From: Syntrophomonadaceae bacterium
Lineage (GTDB): Bacteria > Bacillota > Dethiobacteria > DTU022
Reading direction: 5' to 3'
DNA: 5,640 nucleotides
Assembly (NCBI GenBank): GCA_003552365.1
Contig: PUKR01000200.1
Span: 1 to 5,640, forward strand
Part shown: piece after piece, positions 1 through 5,640 of the stretch
Layout: every line of letters starts with the position of its first letter
How positions within the stretch are numbered: the first letter of the stretch is position 1
Program-made: the position numbers and the translations under genes
Notes under the pieces: model-generated
Database searches by the model: none
Told to the model about the DNA's origin: nothing
Seen by the model: only the letters and a program-made list of their open reading frames with translations

Positions 1-564
1 AGCCCTAAGGCTTTAAATGAAGCTATGAAGGTTCATGAAGGTACCCCGATGATCAATTCGATCAGCGCTGAAAATGAGCGCTATGATGAAATTATTCCCC
101 TGCTTAAAGATGCAGATATTCCGGTAGTTGCCCTTTGCATGAGCGATGAAGGAATGCCCGAAACAGCAGATGATCGCCTGGAAGTAGCGAAAAAACTACT
201 GGACAGGCTTGATAAAGATGGAGTTAAGCTTTCTAATGTTTACCTTGATCCCCTGATCAAACCGGTGAGTGTCAGTGGGGAATACGGTCCGCAGGCACTT
301 GATGCAATCGAAAGGATTGCCAGGCTTGAGTCCGGTTGTCATATCACCAGCGGTTTGAGCAATATTTCCTTTGGTTTGCCGCACAGGGCATTGCTTAACC
401 AGGCTTTTATAGTTTTGGCCATGGGCAGGGGTATGGATTCGGCGATTGTGGACCCGCTTGACCAGAAGAAAATGAGCCTGGTCAAGGCAGCTGAAGTGAT
501 CTTGAACAAAGATGACTATGCGATGAACTACTTAAAAGCTGCCCGGGCCGGTAAACTGGTATAA
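1..564 (+). CDS. Pterin-binding methyltransferase, MtgA/MtqA/MeTr type (5' end missing)
   Basis: The frame is open from base 1 to the TAA at 562-564, giving 187 visible residues. The family is usually about 260-270 residues, so roughly 75-85 N-terminal residues lie outside the window. The protein belongs to the DHPS-like TIM-barrel methyltransferases that move a methyl group between a corrinoid protein and tetrahydrofolate in the cytoplasm. Visible family marks are the opening SPKAL (end of the DSPxxxAL motif), NSIS at visible residues 19-22, YLDPL around 81-85, and GLSNISFG at 118-125. The Asn in that last motif matches the one implicated in pterin N5 protonation in acetogen MeTr. The C-terminus (MGRGMDSAIVDPLD, then AAEVIL) is also typical. 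The MttB-like gene follows 72 bases downstream, as in glycine betaine or proline betaine demethylation clusters, so the likely role is methylating tetrahydrofolate from a methyl-corrinoid protein. The Wood-Ljungdahl AcsE itself is less likely given that neighbour. Confidence 0.88.
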   Translation, partial: SPKALNEAMKVHEGTPMINSISAENERYDEIIPLLKDADIPVVALCMSDEGMPETADDRLEVAKKLLDRLDKDGVKLSNVYLDPLIKPVSVSGEYGPQALDAIERIARLESGCHITSGLSNISFGLPHRALLNQAFIVLAMGRGMDSAIVDPLDQKKMSLVKAAEVILNKDDYAMNYLKAARAGKLV

Positions 565-622
565 AGCAGTGGTTAGATCGCCTGGCTTATAGATGCGGGT
601 GAGTTTTTAGGTTCGTACAGAA

Positions 623-628
623 AGGAGG
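623..628 (+). promoter_or_regulatory. Strong Shine-Dalgarno that fixes a TTG start
   Basis: A perfect AGGAGG lies 8 bases before the TTG at 637. It supports TTG as the true start of the MttB-like gene and implies strong translation despite the rare initiator. No promoter or hairpin is evident in the 565-636 gap, which suggests co-transcription with the upstream methyltransferase. Confidence 0.8.
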
Positions 629-636
629 CGGAAAGT

Positions 637-2061
637 TTGATCAGCCGTGATTTAAATCCCATAGATTTTTTAAAGGTAGAAGACCTGGAGAAAATTCACA
701 AGGCCAGTTTAACTGTGCTGGAAAAAAACGGGGTAGAATTTCACTCTCCCGAAGCAAGGGAAGTTCTGCAAAAAGGGGGAGCTAAAGTCGAGGGCGAAAA
801 AGTCTTTTTCCCTCCCGAACTGGTCATGGAGCAGGTCAGTCACGCTCCCAGTGAATTTACTCTCCATGCCAGGAACCCGGAAAATAGTGTAACTGTCGGA
901 GGCAATCATACGGTTCACGCTCCCGGCTACGGTTCTCCTTATGTAATGGATTATGAAAATGATAAGAGGAGAAGCGCAAAGTATGATGATTATGTTGCAT
1001 TTACCAAGCTATGCGGAAACAGCAAGAACTGCGATGTCGTTGGAGGGGTAGTGGTCGAGCCAAATGACGTGCCGGATAACTTGCGGCATGCAAAAATGCT
1101 CCAGGCAGCGGTTAAGCATACCGATAAATGTTTGATGGGCAGCGCTATGGGGGAAAAAAAGGCCCAGGAAAGCCTGGAAATGGCCGGTATTGTGTTTGGT
1201 GGTGTAGATAAAGTCCGTGAAAACCCGGCCCTGGTATCTTTGATTAATACCAACAGCCCCCTGCAGTTTGACCCCCGGATGCTGGAAGCGCTGATGGTTT
1301 ATGCCCGGAATAACCAACCGGTTTTGGTATCCGCACTGGCGATGACCGGAACCACTTCTGCAGTGACTTTAGCCGGTTCCCTGGTACAGCAATGCGCCGA
1401 AGTATTGTCCGGGATTGTGCTCGCTCAGCTGATTAACCCGGGAACCCCGGTTGTTTTTGGATCTGCTTCAAGCATTGTTGATTTGCGAACCGGCAATTTG
1501 GCTATCGGCAGCCCTGAATCGGTTAAAATGTTTTCTGTCATAGCCCAGTTAGCCCGCTATTACGACCTGCCTTCCCGGGGTGGCGGTTCTTTAACAGACG
1601 CCCTGATCCCGGATGCGCAGAGCGGTTATGAATCAATGATGGTTGTGTTAAGTTCAATTATGAGCGGGATTAACTTTATGCTCCACTCTATGGGGCTGCT
1701 TGAAAACTACATGACCATGTCTTATGAAAAGTTTGTCATAGACGATGAGATCCTCGGAATGGCCGGGAACTACCCCGGAACCTTCCCGGTTGATGATGAC
1801 ACCCTGGCTGTAGATGCTATTTTACAGGTAGGCAGTGGTGGAAATTATATTGCCCAGGAGCATACTTTCCGGCACATGAAGGAAATGCGTGTTCCCATTA
1901 TCAGCGCCCGGGAAAATTATGCCGGAGCAACTGATTTTTCCGATACAGCGAAGCGGGCTCATGAATACTGCAAAACGGTGATTGAAGAACATCAGGACCC
2001 GCCACTGGACGAAAAAATTGAAGAGGAACTTAACAAGTACATAGAAAACATCAAGGAGTAA
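637..2061 (+). CDS. MttB-superfamily corrinoid methyltransferase, non-pyrrolysine type
   Basis: This complete 474-residue protein belongs to the trimethylamine methyltransferase (MttB/COG5598) superfamily. These enzymes demethylate a methylated amine and methylate the Co(I) form of a cognate corrinoid protein. Family marks are HAPGYGSPYVMD at 94-105, GTTSAVTLAGSLVQQ at 238-252, NPGTPVVFGS at 267-276, and SRGGGSLTDALIPDAQSGYES at 313-333 followed by MSGINFMLHSMGLLE at 342-356. The archaeal trimethylamine enzyme is about 495 residues and reads an in-frame amber codon as pyrrolysine. Here the frame has no internal stop, so this is a non-Pyl member like MtgB (glycine betaine), MtpB (proline betaine), MtcB (carnitine) or MtyB (gamma-butyrobetaine). 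The substrate cannot be read from the sequence, and I give no symbol for that reason. TTG start with AGGAGG 8 bases upstream. The gene sits just after the pterin methyltransferase and is closed by the terminator at 2129-2165. Confidence 0.9.
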   Translation: MISRDLNPIDFLKVEDLEKIHKASLTVLEKNGVEFHSPEAREVLQKGGAKVEGEKVFFPPELVMEQVSHAPSEFTLHARNPENSVTVGGNHTVHAPGYGSPYVMDYENDKRRSAKYDDYVAFTKLCGNSKNCDVVGGVVVEPNDVPDNLRHAKMLQAAVKHTDKCLMGSAMGEKKAQESLEMAGIVFGGVDKVRENPALVSLINTNSPLQFDPRMLEALMVYARNNQPVLVSALAMTGTTSAVTLAGSLVQQCAEVLSGIVLAQLINPGTPVVFGSASSIVDLRTGNLAIGSPESVKMFSVIAQLARYYDLPSRGGGSLTDALIPDAQSGYESMMVVLSSIMSGINFMLHSMGLLENYMTMSYEKFVIDDEILGMAGNYPGTFPVDDDTLAVDAILQVGSGGNYIAQEHTFRHMKEMRVPIISARENYAGATDFSDTAKRAHEYCKTVIEEHQDPPLDEKIEEELNKYIENIKE

Positions 2062-2088
2062 GTCATCAGAATACAAATTCAGTAGTAG

Positions 2089-2119
2089 GTGAGATAAGGA
2101 AACCTGTCCCCTTGTCCAC
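2089..2119. repeat. Degenerate REP-like palindromic element
   Basis: The bases fold into a hairpin: 2089-2091 pairs with 2117-2119, A2092 is bulged, and 2093-2099 pairs with 2110-2116 (one T-G wobble), leaving a 10-base loop. The loop and right arm read ACCTGTCCCCTTGTCCAC. I recall this core from intergenic palindromes scattered through many anaerobe genomes and linked to REP-associated Y1 transposases. The left arm has diverged, so this would be a decayed copy. The hairpin is seen directly; the family assignment rests on memory and one copy. Confidence 0.5.
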
Positions 2120-2128
2120 TTATATACA

Positions 2129-2165
2129 GCGGCTGCCCACAATTAATCCGGGCAGCCGCATTTTT
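2129..2165 (+). terminator. Rho-independent terminator of the methyltransferase operon
   Basis: There is a perfect 10-bp GC-rich stem (GCGGCTGCCC at 2129-2138 with GGGCAGCCGC at 2150-2159), an 11-base loop, and then A plus five T at 2161-2165. It starts 67 bases after the stop of the MttB-like gene. The T-run lies only on the + strand side, so it ends transcription coming from the left. Confidence 0.9.
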
Positions 2166-2389
2166 AACTGGCATAGCGGAAGGTTAAATGTCAGCTTTTT
2201 TTCTATGTAGTTTAATTTTTTCCACCGGAATAGAACCTGTTCACCTAACAGAATATTAATAAAATAACTTATCCTGCATATTAGTGAATACTTTGTTTTA
2301 GCGACATGTTCCCTGGTAAGATATGCATGAAGCTTAAACTTCTCTATATTTTTGTGTCTGCCGGGCAGTTACATTTTTTTTAATCATGG
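2166..2389. other. AT-rich intergenic stretch, nothing recognised
   Basis: This is the unassigned part of the 419-base gap between the MttB-like gene and the reductase. It is AT-rich, with a weak 5-bp hairpin at 2237-2251 and a 4-bp hairpin (2358-2361 with 2365-2368) ahead of eight T at 2374-2381. No gene, riboswitch core (no cobalamin, THF or SAM motif) or long repeat could be identified on either strand. Confidence 0.5.
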
Positions 2390-2418
2390 TGGGCAAGTTT
2401 GATAACTGCTGATAAAAT
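2390..2418 (+). promoter_or_regulatory. Predicted sigma-A promoter of the reductase gene
   Basis: The -10 is TAAAAT at 2413-2418 (5 of 6 to consensus), preceded by TGA to give an extended -10. A weaker -35, TGGGCA at 2390-2395 (4 of 6), stands 17 bases upstream. Transcription would begin near 2425, about 55 bases before the GTG start and directly ahead of the leader hairpin. The terminator upstream makes a promoter in this gap likely. Confidence 0.5.
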
Positions 2419-2426
2419 AAGTAGTG

Positions 2427-2455
2427 GCGGTCTACCGGTTAAACCAGGTAGCTGC
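2427..2455 (+). promoter_or_regulatory. 5' leader hairpin ahead of the reductase gene
   Basis: 2427-2430 pairs with 2452-2455 (one G-T), T2431 is bulged, 2432-2436 pairs with 2447-2451, A2446 is bulged, and 2437-2439 pairs with 2443-2445 around a TAA loop. This gives 12 pairs that would sit at the very 5' end of the predicted transcript, 13 bases before the ribosome binding site. There is no T-run after it, so it is not a terminator. It may stabilise the mRNA or affect translation. It matches no riboswitch that I recognise. An alternative pairing of GTAG (2421-2424) with CTAC (2432-2435) would compete with the main stem, although those bases may lie upstream of the transcript start. Confidence 0.45.
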
Positions 2456-2480
2456 GAGTTAATTTAATGGAGGGGTTTGT

Positions 2481-3641
2481 GTGCAATACCGGCAATTCGG
2501 TAATTCAGATTTTAAAGTTTCGGTTTTGGGTTTTGGCTGCATGAGGTTGCCAACCGGGGATGAGGAATTACAGAGTCCCAATATTATCGAAGAAGAAGCG
2601 GTCGATATGATTCGTTACGCGATTGAACAAGGAGTAAACTTTGTTGATACCGCGTATCCTTATCACCGGGGCGAAAGTGAAGTGGTGCTGGGCAAAGCTT
2701 TAAAAGACGGTTACCGGGAGAAGGTTAAGCTTTGCACTAAATCGCCCCTTCACAAGGTAGAAAGCGCAGATGATTTCGACCGCTACTTACACGAACAGCT
2801 TGAAAGATTGCAGGTCGATTATATAGATTATTACTTGCTACACGCAGTTAACCGGGAAAAATGGCAGGGTGTGATTAGCAAGCAAAGCCTGCTGGAAAAA
2901 GCGGAAAAAGCTAAACAAGAAGGGTTGATTGGCCAGCTCGGCTTTTCTTTCCATGACAGCTATCCTGTCTTTGAAGAAGTAGTCGATGCCTATCCCTGGG
3001 CGATGTGCTTGCTGCAGTATAATTACCTCGATCTCGAAACCCAGGCAGGGATGAAAGGCGTAAAATACGCAGCTTCTAAAGGAATTGCTGTTACGGTGAT
3101 GGAACCTTTACAAGGCGGTAAGCTGGCTGCACCGCCCCAACCAATTAAAGCGATGCTGCAAGAAAATGTTCCGGAAAGGCCTTACTATGAATGGGCTTTG
3201 CTGTGGTTGTGGAATCAGCCGGAAGTTTCAATGGTGTTAAGCGGAATGAGCACCATGGAGCAGGTAAAGGCGAACTTGAAAGCCGCACATAAAGCAGAAA
3301 TAAACTCCTTAAGTGATTATGAAAAAAGGCTGCTGGAAGAAGAGGTATATCAAAAGTTTCGGGAGTTGATCCTGGTCCCCTGCAGCAAGTGCCATTACTG
3401 CATGCCCTGCCCGGAAAACGTAAATATTCCTTTGAACCTGGGAATGTTTAACGATGGATATGCTTTTGGTGACCTGGAGAGAAGGCGCAGCTTGTATGAG
3501 AGATTTGGCCGTAATGCCGAAAAGTGTACGCAATGCGGTGAGTGTGAGGATAGTTGTCCCCAGGGGATTGAGGTTAGCCGCTGGATGCCCCGGGTGCACC
3601 GGGTATTAGGTGAGGGCAAATCTTATTCATCAAGTAAATAA
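2481..3641 (+). CDS. Aldo/keto reductase with C-terminal 2[4Fe-4S] ferredoxin domain
   Basis: The 386-residue protein has an N-terminal AKR TIM barrel (about 1-285) and a C-terminal iron-sulfur domain (about 295-365). The AKR catalytic tetrad is complete: D56 and Y61 in DTAYPYHRGESE, K87 in LCTKSPL, and H121 in YYLLHAV. SGMSTMEQVKANL at 254-266 matches the nucleotide-binding end of the barrel. Two cysteine sets, C301/304/307/310 and C349/352/355/359 with the following prolines, should bind two [4Fe-4S] clusters. This architecture is common in Clostridia and other anaerobes, where it is annotated as a ferredoxin-type AKR; the substrates are mostly unknown. It is probably cytoplasmic and passes electrons between NAD(P)H and the clusters. 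The GTG start has GGAGG at 2469-2473, 7 bases upstream. The gene appears to be monocistronic, with its own promoter. The domain call is firm; the substrate is unknown. Confidence 0.93.
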   Translation: MQYRQFGNSDFKVSVLGFGCMRLPTGDEELQSPNIIEEEAVDMIRYAIEQGVNFVDTAYPYHRGESEVVLGKALKDGYREKVKLCTKSPLHKVESADDFDRYLHEQLERLQVDYIDYYLLHAVNREKWQGVISKQSLLEKAEKAKQEGLIGQLGFSFHDSYPVFEEVVDAYPWAMCLLQYNYLDLETQAGMKGVKYAASKGIAVTVMEPLQGGKLAAPPQPIKAMLQENVPERPYYEWALLWLWNQPEVSMVLSGMSTMEQVKANLKAAHKAEINSLSDYEKRLLEEEVYQKFRELILVPCSKCHYCMPCPENVNIPLNLGMFNDGYAFGDLERRRSLYERFGRNAEKCTQCGECEDSCPQGIEVSRWMPRVHRVLGEGKSYSSSK

Positions 3642-3800
3642 TTATAATATTATCGATGAAGCATTTTTTCATATAAAGGCTTTGCTTAGGTTAGCTGATA
3701 TGGATTAATGGCTTGTCTTAAATGAGGTGACTAATTAAATCATATAAAACCTTCCATCCATAATAATTTAGGTTTGTTTATCAGCGATTCTAATTATAAA

Positions 3801-3808
3801 GAAAGGGG
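3801..3808 (+). promoter_or_regulatory. Shine-Dalgarno that selects the ATG at 3818
   Basis: GAAAGGGG ends directly against an upstream in-frame ATG at 3809, leaving no spacer for initiation there. The next in-frame ATG at 3818 is 9 bases from it, which is normal spacing. The protein from 3818 begins MKLIYKGKTK, which is how PurC-family proteins normally begin. Confidence 0.7.
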
Positions 3809-3817
3809 ATGTGCCTG

Positions 3818-4498
3818 ATGAAATTGATTTATAAAGGGAAAACTAAAGATGTTTACACCCTGGAAGATGGGAGCTGTTTGTTAAAATTCAAAGATGATGT
3901 GACCGGTGAAGACGGGGTATTCGATCCGGGAGCCAACCAGGTTGGGCTTTCGATCGAAGGGGCCGGCATGGCCGGGCTGAAACTCTCAAAGAAGTTTTTT
4001 GAACTCCTGGAAAAGCACGGTATACCCACTCACTATGTGGGCTCCGACCTGGAGCAGGCAACCATGACAGTTAAACCGGTTACTACCTTTGGAAACGGGG
4101 TAGAAGTAATCTGCCGTTACCGGGCTGTAGGAAGTTTTGTGCGCCGCTACGGCATGTACGTAGAAGAAGGGCAGCCTTTAGATGCTTTTGTCGAATTTAC
4201 TCTTAAAGATGATGAGCGCGGCGATCCCCCGATTACGGAAGAAGGGCTTGCTGTCTTGAAGCTTTTATCCCTTGAAGAATGCAGGAAAATTAAAGAACTT
4301 ACCAAAAAGATATGCGGGATTATAAAAGAAGAGCTGGCAGAGAAGGGGATTGAGCTATACGACATTAAGCTTGAGTTTGGCCGGCTGGAAGAGAGCGGAG
4401 AAATTGTGTTAATCGATGAAATATCTGGCGGCAACATGAGAGCGTACAAGGACGGCCAAAGGGTTGAACCCCTACAATTAACTTTGTTATTGTGCTAA
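3818..4498 (+). CDS. Divergent SAICAR synthetase (PurC) family protein
   Basis: The 226-residue protein is related to phosphoribosylaminoimidazole-succinocarboxamide synthase, which joins aspartate to CAIR using ATP in purine synthesis. Conserved parts are YKGKTKDVY at 5-13 (nucleotide-binding Gly/Lys loop), LKFKDDVTG at 22-30, ICRYRAVGSFVRRYG at 98-112 (the R and GS of the CAIR phosphate site), DDERGDPPI at 131-139, DIKLEFGR at 182-189 and IDEISGGNMR at 199-208. Three differences stand out. The usual SPDxxR loop reads SGGNMR, keeping the Arg but losing Pro and Asp. There are several extra residues around 32-44. The chain stops 18 residues after that Arg, where typical PurC continues for about 35-45. 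The three differences fit a separate short clade better than a broken gene. It lies outside any purine operon, between a reductase and an MFS gene. It could be the cell's real PurC or a ligase of altered specificity. ATG 3818 was preferred over 3809 on ribosome-site spacing. Confidence 0.8.
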   Translation: MKLIYKGKTKDVYTLEDGSCLLKFKDDVTGEDGVFDPGANQVGLSIEGAGMAGLKLSKKFFELLEKHGIPTHYVGSDLEQATMTVKPVTTFGNGVEVICRYRAVGSFVRRYGMYVEEGQPLDAFVEFTLKDDERGDPPITEEGLAVLKLLSLEECRKIKELTKKICGIIKEELAEKGIELYDIKLEFGRLEESGEIVLIDEISGGNMRAYKDGQRVEPLQLTLLLC

Positions 4499-4644
4499 AG
4501 AGTACCCCGGCAAAACAAGAAGTTTGGGCAGGCAATTTGTCCCTTTCCTGCATACGTTTGCAGCCCGGGATCATAAAAAACCTGGCAAAGAAGGAATTTT
4601 AGTTAAAGCAGTTATAAGTGAGCAATAGACGAGGATGTGAAGGT

Positions 4645-5640
4645 TTGACAGGGAATAAACACTGGGTTGTAGTAACTGTTTTTGGACTGGCTGCTGTGGC
4701 AATGAGCCTTCTGCAGCCGGTAATGCCAGTTTACCTGGCTGCTATAAATATTTCCCCGGAAATGATCGGTTTAATGATCTCCACTTCAATGGTGGCCATG
4801 GCCATTGGGGAAGGATACTGGGGCTGGGTCGCAGACAGGATTGGCCCCAGGATTCCCCTGAGTATGGGCACTCTCGTTTGCGGTTTTTTTGTCCTATCTT
4901 TTATCCCTGTTAATGAAGCTATATATCTTTTTATCATCTTTTTCTTTTGGGGGCTTTTCCGTTCTGCTATTTTTGGCCCCTGCCGGGGCATTTTGGCCGC
5001 TGAAGCCCCCGCGGGGAAAAAGGCGGCCCGGCTTGCCATTGTTACCGCCATTTTATCCGCATCCCAGTCGTTAGGGGCTTTCCCCAGCGGTTTTATTGCT
5101 GATGCATGGGGTTATCCCTCGGTTTTTATCATATCGGCTTCGATTTCTTTTATAGGCGCGGGGCTCGTTCTTTTTGGCATTAAAAAAGCAAGTATGCCAA
5201 GGGAAAATAAGCAAGAAAGTAAAAGTCTAAAATTTAATAACCAGTTTAAACCTCTTTGTTTGCAGTGCCTGGTCACTGTTTTTCAATTTTTGGCCTGGGG
5301 TATTCTGATTGCCTTTTTACCGCTGCTGATCACCGAACGGTTGGGAGAATCGGTAGCCCTGGTAGGCATCCTGGTTTCAGCCAGGGGAATTGCCGCCATG
5401 ATTTTTAGCGTTCCGATGGGAAAGCTGGCTGATTTATGGGGAAACAAGGTTATGATGATTTCCGGGTTGCTGGTGACCGCAGGGGCCATGGTCGGCTTTT
5501 CTTTAGCGGAAAGCCTGTTCTGGTTTGCGGTTATTGTTATTTTGCACAGTCTCGGCCACACTTCATTCAGCCCGGCCGCCTTAAGCCTTTTTTCCGGGTC
5601 GGCACCCCAGGATCGCCAGGGTACGGCTATGGGTTTTTAC
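4645..5640 (+). CDS. MFS transporter (3' end missing)
   Basis: The frame is open from TTG at 4645 to the window end, giving 332 residues and about ten or eleven of the usual twelve membrane segments. Hydrophobic stretches lie near residues 7-31, 39-59, 70-88, 92-115, 128-152, 157-179, 205-229, 236-257, 268-286 and 290-310. A charged loop at 180-200 separates the two halves. The MFS motif A appears after segment 2 (GWVADRIGPR at 60-69) and again in the second half (GKLADLWGNK at 259-268), confirming the family and the internal duplication. It sits in the cytoplasmic membrane and probably moves a small solute by proton coupling. Drug-efflux-like or sugar/metabolite MFS are equally possible, and no substrate is evident. 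GAGG at 4631-4634 is 10 bases from the TTG. GTG at 4618 is an alternative start without a ribosome site. No terminator is clear in the 146-base gap after the PurC-like gene, so read-through is possible. Confidence 0.87.
   Translation, partial: MTGNKHWVVVTVFGLAAVAMSLLQPVMPVYLAAINISPEMIGLMISTSMVAMAIGEGYWGWVADRIGPRIPLSMGTLVCGFFVLSFIPVNEAIYLFIIFFFWGLFRSAIFGPCRGILAAEAPAGKKAARLAIVTAILSASQSLGAFPSGFIADAWGYPSVFIISASISFIGAGLVLFGIKKASMPRENKQESKSLKFNNQFKPLCLQCLVTVFQFLAWGILIAFLPLLITERLGESVALVGILVSARGIAAMIFSVPMGKLADLWGNKVMMISGLLVTAGAMVGFSLAESLFWFAVIVILHSLGHTSFSPAALSLFSGSAPQDRQGTAMGFY

Noticed and set aside
1543..1641. Possible pyrrolysine (amber) site in the MttB homologue
   Set aside because: The frame is continuous with sense codons here and contains no in-frame TAG anywhere, so it is a non-Pyl member.
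1822..2142. Minus-strand open frame overlapping the end of the MttB-like gene and the hairpins
   Set aside because: It is antisense to a well-supported gene, has no ribosome site or family resemblance, and crosses the REP-like hairpin. The other antisense frames in the window are shadows of the same kind.
2188..2259. A 23-codon frame (begins MSAFFLCSL) with GGAAGG 4 bases upstream, in the gap after the terminator
   Set aside because: It is very short, the ribosome site is too close, there is no promoter clearly feeding it, and chance frames of this size are common in AT-rich gaps.
2358..2381. Small hairpin CTGC/GCAG followed by eight T, a possible second terminator
   Set aside because: The stem is only 4 bp with a 3-base loop and there are five bases before the T-run, so it is too weak. 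The strong terminator at 2129-2165 already ends the upstream operon.
3743..3748. TATAAA as a -10 for the PurC-like gene
   Set aside because: No acceptable -35 lies 16-18 bases upstream, and similar AT-rich hexamers are frequent in 3642-3817.
4528..4551. GCAGG/CCTGC inverted repeat after the PurC-like gene, considered as a terminator
   Set aside because: It has a 5-bp stem with a 14-base loop and no following T-run.
4479..4615. An open reading stretch in another frame overlapping the PurC-like stop, suspected of being a frameshifted PurC C-terminus
   Set aside because: Its translation (containing GNLSLSCIRLQPG) does not resemble the PurC C-terminal helix, so the shortened end looks natural.

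Overview
The window looks like a chromosomal stretch of an anaerobic, low-to-moderate GC Gram-positive bacterium of the Clostridia type (acetogenic or Peptococcaceae/Syntrophomonas-like). This is inferred from strong AGGAGG-type ribosome binding sites, frequent TTG and GTG starts, a corrinoid-dependent methyltransferase pair, and an aldo/keto reductase carrying bacterial ferredoxin clusters. No species can be named from the sequence alone. All five genes are on the + strand, and I see no tRNA, rRNA, CRISPR array or intact insertion sequence.

Layout. (1) 1-564 is the 3' part of a pterin-binding methyltransferase (MtgA/MtqA/MeTr type). It is followed 72 bases later by a complete MttB-superfamily methyltransferase without pyrrolysine (637-2061). 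The pair most likely demethylates a quaternary amine or related methylated compound and passes the methyl group through a corrinoid protein to tetrahydrofolate. That corrinoid protein is not in the window. (2) 2062-2480 is a 419-base gap. It holds a degenerate REP-like hairpin (2089-2119), a strong rho-independent terminator (2129-2165), about 220 bases of AT-rich sequence with nothing recognised, an extended -10 promoter (2390-2418) and a structured 5' leader (2427-2455). (3) 2481-3641 encodes an aldo/keto reductase with a C-terminal two-[4Fe-4S] ferredoxin domain. (4) 3642-3817 is an AT-rich gap with no convincing terminator or promoter. (5) 3818-4498 encodes a short, divergent SAICAR synthetase (PurC) family protein that stands apart from any purine operon. 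(6) 4499-4644 is a spacer with no clear terminator, then an MFS transporter (4645 to the window end) whose C-terminus is cut off.

How they fit together. The first two genes form one transcription unit for methyl transfer, ended by the terminator. The reductase has its own promoter. The PurC-like gene and the MFS gene may be co-transcribed, but nothing in the sequence ties them functionally. The points most worth a second look are the orphan PurC-like protein with altered substrate-loop residues and a shortened C-terminus, the unidentified substrate of the MttB-like enzyme, and the two hairpin elements in the 2.06-2.48 kb gap. I see no clear sign of a wholly new system.
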